From positions 37,332,484 to 37,396,483 of the forward strand of contig JAYGXS010000001.1 in NCBI GenBank assembly GCA_036362985.1: DNA of 64,000 nt, in the 5' to 3' direction. Of the stretch, positions 24,101 to 36,100 are shown piece by piece. Both the position numbers and the translations under genes were made by a program. The DNA is from Ligula intestinalis. Its lineage: Eukaryota > Platyhelminthes > Cestoda > Diphyllobothriidea > Diphyllobothriidae. How positions within the stretch are numbered: the stretch's first letter is position 1; each line of letters starts with the position of its first letter. Below the pieces are notes generated by a model, which did no database searches, had not been told where the DNA came from, and saw only the letters and a program-made list of their open reading frames with translations.

Positions 24101-27100
24101 AAAATATTGCTAAACTCTCACAATCCAGCATAAACGAATAAACCAAGACTTCTAAGAAGTAATGAACGACTTTAGGCCAATTGAAACATCGGAGGACTAT
24201 TTGGTTGGTTAGAAATACTGTTTGGTTTTGTAAAAATAAGCTTGCTTGCTTGCTTACACCTTGCTTTATCTGAGTTACGTGGGAGAATGAATTTTCAATT
24301 GCAGCAGGTTTCATTCGGTAAAAATCTAGAGTTTCGACTTCTCCCTTACCATGGGGAAAACACGTGTGGAGGATAAAACTTCGTTCGGGACCACTATCAG
24401 CCAATGAGACCGCTGGAGCATACGATGACTGGAGTTTCCGTCTGAATGTGTAAACACTTGGGCTGATGGAATTGTTTACAAACGTATTCTGAATGCTTAA
24501 AGTCATTTTTAGGAATAAACTTTAAAAAAATTAAAGGTGCAGCATTGTAGTTGACCGCAATTTATCATTTCAAGTCCCTCAATCACATTTCATAAGTCAG
24601 CTTACATACTGTAGTGCCCAGCGTCTGTTTTCGGTCAGGAGTACTTGTAGGGTCCTCACAGATAGGACCTTGGAATAGGAATGCCAACCGTCTGCAAGAC
24701 AGGCGATCTTCGTTAACTTGCAGGAAAGGCAAATAATCCGGTAGTGCAACTCGAGCCTTATCTCTAACCTAAACTTTGATCGCAATCCCTATCTAAACTC
24801 TAAGCCTTCCCGTGGGCATAAAGCTAACTCAACTGTTAACCCTTACCCTTTCCAAAAAATGTCACCCTTATTTCCCTACAATTTAGCTCAAGGCTACATT
24901 CCCATTTTCTGCCGCCCTACCGTGTTTTCTTCTCAACTAGCTTTCGATGGAACTGATCCCATCATGCAGCATCCGTGGACCCGCAGCTTAGGTAGACCTA
25001 TTTTTCTGGGGTTTACGTCCGCTCGGATCCACTTGTATAGACATCGTGGTAACCAAGGGTACACAGTACGAAGTAGTCCGGCCGCATAATAGAAGATAGA
25101 ACGTATCCAACGTTTTAAAACTAGGAGATAAGATGAGGCGTGGACGACCGGATTGTTATGGATAATTTAATTAAATGCAGAAGGAGTAGAATGTAGGTTA
25201 TCGGTAAGTGACTACAAGACGAGTGCAGTCCAGCCATGAGTGGGCCGGGGCCCAGCATCGAATTCCGGCGAGTGTAGTCACCGGGTTCGGGTGTCTGCAA
25301 CCGAACATAAGGTGGCCGGCTCCGGGAGTGTCTGAGCGTAAGCAGTCACCACACATTAAGGTCCTTTGTAGACTGGCCTTAGGGAGTGGTTGGCCAATAA
25401 GGCCAGACGCGTCAATGACCTTGATCGGAGGTGGACACGAGAGCCAGACATGCGGGTCATGCTCCAGATGAGTGCGAGCAAAGCATGGTTTAGAATATGA
25501 GGTCGCCACAGTATAATTAAGTCAATCTCTAGCCAGAAACGGTTGTCAATAAGGCAAGGCAAAGGAAGGGCTATGTAAAGACTGAGCGACTCAGAGCAAC
25601 CATTCTGGGCATGGGAGCTTGGACGAAGTTATTATTCTGCCTACACTTATAGCATATTCTGCAAATTGATTTATATATAAACGGATGTATGAGTTTTTTA
25701 AGAGCAGTTTATCCGTGATCACCTTGCTCTAAGCAAATGCAACCACAAGACCGTTACACTTCAATCCCTCGATTTGGAAACTAGTCCAAAAAAGTGCTGA
25801 CGCATACGGAGAGGCTCCTAACACAAACTTGGCAAAATTGAATTCTGTAATTTCGTGCAACTTCAGAAGTTGAATTTAGCCGTATACCCCTCCACCACGC
25901 TACAAGAGGAAACGAAGAATGGAGATAGGTTGAGACATGAAAACTTTCTTTATCAACATTGCAGTTACCAGCACCAAGATGGACAGCTACAAATAATTAA
26001 AAATGTTGGGTCGGTTGTTTTACGAAGAGTGTGAAAACTTGCATCTGTAGAATCATTATTTGCTGACTATGCTGCATACCACTTAACGACGCGTCTGCCA
26101 ATGGGCTCATCGTATTTTTCCAAAACCTCGTTAATGTTTTATGTCCGTTAATCGGATTCGCTTATACACAATACAAACTGACTTGGTTGATTTGTAAAAG
26201 CTTAACTGAAAGGAAGACAGTTTCTCGGACTAAAATACGGCCAAACCATGCTTTAAGACCTGACTTTGCCACCTGTTCATGGCCCCTGTGAAACGTCAGC
26301 CAACAGAAAAGCTCTTTCTATCTTATCCGATGCTGATTGGCCAGATCATTTGGGCTGTCCAATGTCGTGCTTTTAGGCAGTCAGATTCTGCGATCGATAC
26401 GCGCGCAAGCAGAAATGGAAAAGCCGGCAACATCCCCTGCTTACTGCGAAAGTTTCACCCGCGTTCCCATGAGAAGGCCTGAGATAAATCTGGCGTTTAC
26501 ATGGGGTTTTCCAGCAGCTTAGCAACAGCGAAAGGATGAAGGATGCAGGGATAACATGTAGGCCGCAATTCCAAAAGCACTTAGATGAAGACTTCTTAAT
26601 TTCCTGTCAAGGTCGTATGCTCTCTGGCAAAAATAATAAAAATTACAGGAGCAGCGCGTGCTCAGTGTCTTCTTTGTTACCGAGAGGATTTGTGCGTTCA
26701 ATATCATCGGGGCCATTTTGGGTTAAGCGTAATCCTTCCTATTAAACTAATAGATCTGTTTTTCATGGGGCGAGAAGTTTCAGCAAAACAGATTATCCTT
26801 AAGTTAAACTCGTTCGAGGGATTTATATAACTGACAAAAAAAATTCAGTATCAAAACTATGAAATTATGAAGGACGGTGTATGTAGTTGGGATGTTAATG
26901 TTAGTTATTTCGGGCATTTGCCTAGAACTAAAGTATATGCACTAGCACAGGAAATTTGAATCAAAATTCTAAACAGTCTTTAAGGTTAGAAAATAGTACT
27001 TACTTAAGGTTGCAATATTAAGCATCGCGTAACGAAATGCCTAGATATACAAGTCATGTCAGGATGCTGGCTTTCCAAAGCGCTTCCCTTCGGCCGCGTA

Positions 27101-30100
27101 CAAAGACTACGCTCAACAAAATAACGTTTCACGTAATATTATGTTTTGACATTAATTTTTGTTTTCCTTAGTATGTTTTATATAAAACATGCACTAAAAT
27201 ATTAATTATTGCACTCAATTGGTAGAAAATTACATCTTCTGCTGAGTTTTTTAATTATAAAAAGGGCCGTTTTCGGGTCTGCAAAAATTTCAACGTATGA
27301 GGATTTTAAGACTGAAATGTCCATTCAAAGACCATCTGATGGTGTGGCAATGTTACCTATAACGTCTACATCATGGACCAATCCGCTGCGAAATTTTATA
27401 AGGCCTACATGCCATCTTCTTAGTAATATTACACAAATGTATTATTTATCTTACACGGAAGACGTAAAGCCTGCAGTTTCAAAACCTTGAGTGCACGTGT
27501 AACAGTTATATGGGAACTGAAAAGCTTTTTAAAAGCTAACAATACCCCTTTTAGAGTTGTGGCTTGAGAAAGACGTACGCTGCTACCAAATGCGCACAAA
27601 AATGCTATTTAGATGTATGTTTTTTGGATAAAATATATTTAAAGTTATACAAGTAACGAGAATTAGTGGAAGAATGCATGCATCTCAACGAGGTACTTTT
27701 GTCATAGTGTAGGTTTTGCAGGCAAAGATAAAGAATTTAGCTCAAAGGCCATAACCGGGATATCGTGCTGCCTGCGTAGGTTCCTATATACCGGCATCAG
27801 ATCGATACGTTGATTGACTGGGTTCTTGTCTGAGGTGTATACTTCAATCAATTATCTTCTTGTTTTTCTTCTGACGTGGGTAATTATATTGGTACATGTG
27901 AATTTACACGCATGATTTCACTCATTCGTACCTTAAAAATTTGTCGCTATTTTGTATTTTAATCGCCGATTACTGCAACAGTGGATACAAAGACGTTGTT
28001 GGCTATATTCTGGCATTCAATATGTTTGCAGGAGTTTCCTTGGTAGTGGCAGAACAAAACTCCACATTTTTAGGTTTGTCGACAGCGATTCAAGCTCGAT
28101 TCGAGATCGATTCGAGCACGATTAGGGTTAACGGTTAGGATTAGGGCTATGGTTAGGGTCAGAGGTTAGGGATAGGGTAAGGATTACGGTAAGGGTGAAG
28201 GTTAGGGGTTAGGGTAAGGGTTAGGGTCAGGATAAGGGTTAAGGTTTGGATAACTTTTAGGGTTAGTGTTAGGTTTAGGGTTAAGGTAAGGGTGAGTGTT
28301 AGGAGTTAAGGTTAGGTTTAGGTTAAGGGTTAGTGTTAGGTTCAGTTTGGGATAGTGATATCTTATATAAATATCCGGAAGTTTCTGCTTGATATTACAA
28401 AAAGCCTTCAAAAAATCCATTTTCACTGGGTTTTAGGCAAAAGGATGTTTTCGGAAAGAAACTCCACATTTCCAAGTTTGTCGGCAGCGATTCGTGCTCG
28501 ATTTGTTTTTAACGCCTTTTTTCGATTTACGCGCCCAACGCCGTCGGCCTATAGCCACCGTATTAAATTATTTCAACAAAATTTTACGCCTTTTATTGCT
28601 TATTTTCACAAAATAATTTTTTCTTAAATAATTTTTATTTAACTTAAGAAAACCCCTTCTCACATTTACCGTATGAAAACAATTAATGGCTTGTTGTATC
28701 CAAGACCACTACCAAGGAAACTCCTGCCATTGTTGTTGGAAGCTCAGTCATTGGTTCCTCTATCCCAGGTTATCTCAAGTCTTAGGACGATGCAATGGGC
28801 CAACAGGCCAGTTTTGCGTGTTCCTGGAAAGATATTTTCCGTTTAATCTAAGTTTCCAATAGGAAATGGGATAAATTGATTTTACAATGGGCTTTTCTTC
28901 AAACCTAGACCATAATCTCAGTGCACAAATAGGAAAGAGACGATGACAAGAACAGCGTAGTGTCCGGCGTACATAAATTCGGGTATTATTTGCGAATTTT
29001 ACGTCAATGCCGAGGTATGACAAAACATGCAGCATCGGCCCTTTAGTACGACACAATATTTTCGACAAAATTGATTTGTAGGGCCCCTCAAAATATCTAT
29101 CCCCTCCGCTCAATTGCTGAACGTATTTTGTGGTAAAAAATTTAATTTTTGGCTAGTTAGCGTAAATTAATATGTAATTGTGGTAGAAATGATCGAAAAA
29201 TATTAAAATAAATAATATTTTGTTTGTTCGACTATGCTAAAATGGAGTAAAATTCTATCAACATAAACTTATGTTGCGCAGGATACGAATGCTAATCGAG
29301 GGAAATTCGACCTTATGAAGGCGGAATTTGAAGAAAATGGAATTCGTCCTCCTACTGGTGGCATTGAAGGAAAAAAATTGAAAGTCAGGCTACCGAACAT
29401 TTAAAGGCAGTTTTTTATTATCAGTGGACGGAATTTTTGAGACCTCTAAAATCAATCTTGCCATATTTTCTAACGGAGTACAAAAAGAAGGGACGAAATA
29501 TTGATTAAAAAGATAAAATAACGAGCAGAAACATACGACTGTGAGCACTTGGCCTTTAATTAAATCCAGTCTCTGATAGGATGAATCCTTCCGTATTTTT
29601 TTCGTTTAAGTATAAAAACAGATCTTAATGCCTACAGAACGCAAAGATAAGTGGGCAATGAGCTCTATCTACCGTCGTGACCGATGTAAGTCAGAAAGGC
29701 GTTTGGATTTCACTAATGTTCGCCAAATAAGCGAACTACGACAGTACCCACGGGCGTCTGCGAGGGCTATTAACAACGAAGCCGCAGACACTTATGGTCA
29801 GAAATGTTTCTGCATTCGCAACGTTGGCCAGCCGAGAAACAGCAGCTACAGCTTCATTGAACCGCATATTTCCTACTCTGCGACTTCTTATGGAAGAGCA
29901 TTTTTAAGGTGGTGGAAAACTGCAAGTTCGAAAACGCAGAAACTTTCAAAGCCGCAAGGGTATGATTGCATTTGAAAACACTGTATGGTGACATTGAATA
30001 CTGTTAGTAAACATTTGGGTAATTGTAACAGACTTACACACTTGGGAAAATACTCTTTCATAGCCTTCGAAGTTAAACGTTACTGTAAAGAAGAGAAAGA

Positions 30101-33100
30101 CGCGATCTCTGGCACAATAGTTGCATTCTGAGCTTTCGGCTCCACATGAGAAGCCAGCGTCAGAGTCAATGAAAACAGCAAACGTCAGCTACGCATAAAT
30201 GGGGTTGGTAAGCGAAGGGGGGGGAGGCAGTGACAATTATTGATTTGTCTCTGTCCATGCTACGTCCATTCTCATGCTATATTATCGTGTTCCCGACGCG
30301 CGCCCCTGGAGTAGCCGCGTGTAACCTTGAGGTGGTGGTCTGTATGCTTGTAGAGGAGCTGGGCCCTGGTTTCTGGTCACGGGCACGGAGGGCAAAATAA
30401 CAGGGTGGTATATCCACATGCCTGTTTATGGAGTTGTGACCTGACACCCAGGCCTCCAGCAGTTCGCGTTCCGGCCTATTACTGGCTCATGCCATTATCC
30501 GTGTATTCGAGAAGTCGAATTCATGGCCCTCCTTCAGAGTGTGGGAAGCGATCTGGGACTGTGGGTCGCCTTTCCGTACTGTCCGTTTGTGCTCCTTTAT
30601 TCGCGGGCTAAGTCATCGCCCGGTCTGCCCTGTATAATAGCAAGAACATTCACGACATGGCACCTGATAAATGACGCCGGACTGCTCACCAACATCCAAG
30701 GGGTCTTTGGTTTGCATGATTCGTGTACGCATAGTAGCTATCGGGCGATGAGCAATACCCACACCGAGCTCTGCGGCGATGCGCTCGGTTGCTTCTGACA
30801 CGTTTTAAATGTATGGTAGAGGGTGCCAGAGCGTTGGTGGTCCCCTTTCGTTTGTTCTCCGAGGGCGCGTTCAGAGGCAGCGGTTGATGAAGCTGTTCGG
30901 GAATCCATTCCTGGCCAGTTGGTCCCGAAGATGTCGTAACTCTCACACTCGTCCTTCCGGCTTACTGCAGTGCGCCTTCACCGTCTGAAATGGGGTTTGA
31001 ATACAGCCACGTTTATGCGTTATTGGGTGGTTGCTATGGGAGCTGAGCACCTGGGTTGTGTTAATCGACTTTCTATAAACCGTGGTGCTGAGGTCCCCGT
31101 TGAGTCGGCGCGTGACGAGGACATCGAGGAACGGTAGTTGTCTGGCACTCTCTTCCTCCTTTGTGAATTGGATGTCAGGGAAGATACTATTAAACAGGTT
31201 TTGGAAGTCTGCTAGCCTGTGATGTTCGATTATAACGAAAGTGTCGTCCACGTATCGGTGCCAGAATGCAGGCTCAAATTGGTCGAAGGCGGCTTTTTCC
31301 AGCTCCTGTAAGACCAGTTCTGCGATGAGACTGGAAATAGGGGATCCCATCGGCGTCCCTTTGGTCTGTTCGTATGTTTGACCATTAAATGTGAAAAAAT
31401 TCCTTTGGCAGAAGACGAAGAGTTGCATGAGATGGTCAATTTTTAGGGGACCTCTCGATTCATCATATTTCTCTTCGAGTCGTTTGCGTAGGACGTCACG
31501 TGCCAGGTCCGGAGGGATAGATATGAATAGTGAAACCACATCAAAAGATACCATGGTTTGATCCGGTTGAACCGTTCTACTCCGGATAGCGCCTAGAAAT
31601 TGGGAGGCCGAATTGATTGAGGTTGTCGAACCCTCTCGGAGAAAGTTTAGTTTCCGTGACACCCATTTAGCTAGGTTGTAAGTAGGGCTGCCTTTTAATG
31701 CCACGATTGGCCGGAGTGGAACGTTGGGCTTGTGGATTTTGGGCAATCCGTAAAATCGAGCCAGTGCCGTGTCAGTTAGTTTGGTTTGTCACCATTCGTC
31801 TTGTGATATCACGCTGCTGCGTCGGAGCCGGCTCAGGAGACTAGTGAGCTGCCTGATCAGCGATTTAGCCTGGGAGAAATGCGTGGGTTTGTCGGCTTGT
31901 TGGTCGTCGAGGAGAGCTTGAGCTTTTGCGTTGTAATCGCTACGGTCCATCACGACCATTGCTCTTCCCTTGTCGGCCGAAAGCACTATTATGTCCTTGT
32001 TCATTTTTAACCTCTTAATCGCCTCTTCTTCCACTGGTGACATTTTATTAGTGGGCCTATTCGTCATTTATAGGGAGGTGACTTTCTGGCATACTGTATG
32101 TTTCGCCTCGTCGGTTGCATCGGTCCGTACGAGCATGGCTTCCAGTGCCGCGATAACTTCGGCTGGCTTAGCATCTGCCGTATTAAAGTTGTTTTTCTGG
32201 CTCAGTACGCTTAGTTCTATTTCTGTCAACTGTCTAGTTACTCTTTCTTTGGAACGCTTTGCTAAAGAAACATGCATATACAAGATCCGGCTTTGATCCT
32301 TTTCGTATATATTCCTCATAAACAGTACTTAATGCTACACATGGAGACGATAAAATGCCACCATATTTCGAAGATGTTGTGCACTCAAAATTCTTAATGT
32401 CCCCTTTTTTGCAGGTACCAGTAGTGGCTATGGCACTCTTTGGTGGAATGGCGGCCGTGTTGACCTTCCTCTGCGATATCCATACGTTGGCAGAATTTCT
32501 GAGCATTGGAACCCTGATCGCCTATACTATTGTCTGCATGAACGTGTGCATCCTTCGTTACTGTCATAAGGATACTGCCCCTACGAGTGAAACTTCAGCA
32601 TTGGCCACCCAAATGGAGGTGAGAAATTTGTTTACTACAAACAGAACTTGGTAAAAATTTAATAAGCCGGTTTAACCAGACTTCGGTCAGAAGCCAGAAC
32701 ATGTTTAATCTCACTTTTTTGTAGTACCGGTGACAAATTTTAATCCGCATTCCTTGCAACGCGGCCCACACTCTTGAAATTAGCTGAGAACAGTGAAGAA
32801 TCGACTATCCTTTCCAGTGAATAACAAATGGAACATTTATTACCGGCAGAGACAAGGGAGACTGGAATGGTCATTTCTGGCTCATTGGCCGTCGTCAGCC
32901 AGTCATACTCAGCCCCAAGTGGCTTTCCATCCGAGCCTCGAACTCGCGGCGTCTTTGATCAGAGTCAAACGCCCTAAACATTGAGCCACGAGCTTGTTGT
33001 CCCGATGGTTTAGGTCAGAGGATATTGACGCCCATTTATGAACGTCCACTTGACCGCTGACGAAACTCATCTGTCCCGCTCTGCCTTGGGCGGAATATTC

Positions 33101-36100
33101 CAGCTGTGGCCACCTCGCTATCGTTTGAGGGTCCTTCAATTATTCAGTTTTTGCAGGAATCTACGCGCCTAGACAGTGGGGCGTAACGCAACCATCATGA
33201 AGGTACTGAAGCCACCAGCGGCAGTTCAACCAGCAACATAGCTATCGGCTCGTTGACACGCACCACAGCGATCCGCATTTGGATATGTGTGGGCAGAAAG
33301 TAGGACTGAATTGCGATAGATACAATATCCTGCGTAGGTTTCCATAACTCAATACCGTTTACTGAAACAATGCTCCCTCTCGAGTCTGGTCCGCTCATAG
33401 GCCCGTGATGGATGCGACGGACCAGCACGGGTGCCAGCTCAGGGTATAACATATTTCATTGCGAATGCCGTCCCTCCCTGAGGGAAGAAAGATGGCATTA
33501 CACCCATGTGCAGGCTCACGCCACGTCAGCTATGTGCGCCCAATTCCGCCTCTGGTTTTGTTGACTCTGTCTTCACTGTCTCTGTGCCCATCCTGCTGTG
33601 GAGCACACGGTGAAACATCATCGGAATCGACGGTAAGACTGTCGTAAACCACCGAAACCCAAAGGCGCACTTTAACTGCAAGCCACCATGACTCCGTTAC
33701 CGCATCGCCAGCCATTGCAGATTGGATTAGCTGTTTGATTCTACACACGTGAGAGTGCCGCAAATGACGGCTTAAACTGGGGTTATTGCAGTTTGATTAT
33801 CGTTCTACGGTGGAACGAGAACGTTGATCCGTTATAACGAATAGTACCTCGGCAGTGTCATTACCCATTCTGTCCTTTTGAATAAACGAGAGTGTGGTCC
33901 GAGCTTATGACCGGTTGCTGGCGTGTTTAGCCACGACCGTAAGCGTGGTGTGGGCCTCCGTCAGCAAGTGTCGCAGACGTACACAGCGGTACTTAGCACT
34001 TATTATTCCATCTTACCTCCATATTGCACGCATTTTTTATAACGCAACTTAATTCCGTGTGTGATGTTACCTGTATTTAATATTTCAATTTCCGCATTAC
34101 CGTAATGTTCGATATACTCAGCACTTATGGCGTCACAAGCTCCGATCACTCCAAATACTCTTTGTGTTATCAAGATTCACTCACGAGCTCTCGCTATCAA
34201 GGCGGAGACTAATTCAGACATGACTGTAGAAGCTAGTAAGAAGCGTGCGAAGCGAGTAAACTGGTGCCTCTACTTTTTACTGAATATTTAGTCTCTTTCT
34301 CTTAGGGCCAACGTGGCTGCATGCCTTCTTTTACTTCCAGCATCATGTTTACTGGATGCTTTCGACATGCATGTAATGTAGGTGGTGCAATTTTTGGCAA
34401 AAACTGATTTTTAGGGTCCATCTAGATATTTATCACCCTTTACCCAACTGTTTAACATTTTTTGTGGTCAAACGTTTAATTCTTGGCTAGTGAGCTTAAA
34501 TTCATATGTAATTGTGGCGTAAGTGATCTAAAATTGAATTATATAAGATTATGTTTGTTTTAAAATGCTAAAATAGAATAAAATTCGACCAACATGAACT
34601 TCTGCTGCGCATGTTACGAATGCCAATCAAGGGAAATTCGACACAATGTAGGTGGAATTTAACGAAAATGGTAATGTGTCCTTCTATTGGTGGAATTTAC
34701 TGAAAAATTAAGAGTTGGGATACTGAACATTCAAAAGTAGTTTTTTTTTTAAATTATAAGTTGACGGGATTTTTGCGGCCCCTAAAATCATTCGTGCCCA
34801 ATTTTTTCACTCGTCCTCAAACCTTTAATAAAGCACGGGGTCCGGATAACCAGGGCTCTTCTGTTACGTAAGTGCGTACGTCAGTGACACCACCGACAGC
34901 TCCTTCACTTTCGCCGACTGCTTCAGTGTCTGTCCGACCAAAGTAACGTTAAACAGATCTAGAAGTCCTAACAGAACAAAAGAGGCTACCATTGTGCAAA
35001 TTCTAAGAGATCATAAAACACACAATCACCCTCGCATACTGTACTTATTTTCCAGAAAAAGCTGGATGTGCCTACAGAGACGATCAGTGAAGCAAACAGC
35101 GCCGAATTTAGCGCCTGGCCGCAGTCAACCGGCACACTCAAGTACGCCTTTCAGAACATTCCCATGCTGCGTGACTGGGTGCCCGGCCGTGCACCGATCG
35201 TCGCTCTCATCGTCTACGTCTTCTGCGCCCTCGGGTTGGCTGCGTTCGCCCTGGTTGGTACGGAGAAACTGATTCAAGTTAGATGGTGGGCCGTCCTCCT
35301 CACCCTCATCCTACTCCTGATTGCAATATTCTCTATCCTGATCATGCTCCTGCATATTCAGAACAAGAGCTTCGATACATTCAAGGTGATTCTGCCAATG
35401 CAAGCCATCCCAAACCAGTTTGCTGTACACGTTATCCGCCCACTCTACGCTGCACCCACCCCCGCATCAGACAACTGATTGGCTCGGACAGTGACCTGAT
35501 GCTGGAGGTGGGGGGCAGAGTGAGGTCGAGGATTCAGCGCAATTTCCTTACTATAAATAATTTGACGTATTTGAAGCTATCACGGTGCACTAAGGGCCGT
35601 GGATTGGAAGGTTACTAACTGATAAACGCCAAACAACTCGATTTTATGAACAGTTATGATGCTAGCTGTTTATTGGCTCATTTTCTATACTCTGATATTT
35701 ATAACGACCCGGGGAACCGGTGTATGAACTGTGTGTTGTTTGATTACTAATGTGCATATAAAGCCAAAGCGAAGTCGATCTTTGGAAGAATGGAATAGTT
35801 TTCTGAAGTCTATTTTTTGTTCAACTCCATAGAATTCAGCTAAAAAACCGTTGTCGGATAGAAGTAGGTGAATGCATAAAATCGATTTTCATTACTGCTA
35901 TGCATCTTCATATATCTATTTTAGGTTCCGTTCGTGCCACTTGTACCGTGTTTGTGCATCTTCTTGAATATGTGTCTCATTGTAAAGCTTTCTCCTTTAA
36001 CTTGGGTCCGCTTCTTCGTTTGGCTTCTTATTGGTAAGTGAGAGCTAAATGTTCGATTTCACTTTTGAAAACTTTACAAAAATTGTCAATGCTACCAGCT

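Larger units (their letters stand above)
30340..32320 (-). mobile_element. Penelope-like element, antisense in transporter intron 4
   Basis: Minus-strand order: an N-terminal helical segment (32,319-32,068), a KDIIVLSADKGRAMVVMDR segment with DYNAKAQALL (32,067-31,789), a reverse transcriptase (31,790-30,943), and a linker and GIY-YIG endonuclease (30,946-30,370). In-frame stops at 32,068-32,070 and 31,789-31,791, frameshifts near 30,945 and 30,800, and two stops in the endonuclease disable it. Its 5' end lies about 95 bp before exon 5 of the transporter, antisense to that gene. Confidence 0.9.

Noticed and set aside
26288..26310. GTGAAACGTCAGCC as a PLE ribozyme terminus
   Set aside because: A ten-base match without the CUGANGA core or AATAAAA tail; likely chance.
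34994..35272. Separate plus-strand gene starting at 34,994
   Set aside because: A shadow frame across the intron 5/exon 6 boundary of the transporter; its peptide has no motif.
35068..35478. Unspliced continuation of transporter exon 6 past 35,385
   Set aside because: Splicing at 35,386 to 35,925 restores the conserved VPF.P and WVRF blocks; reading through loses the CAT C-terminal module.
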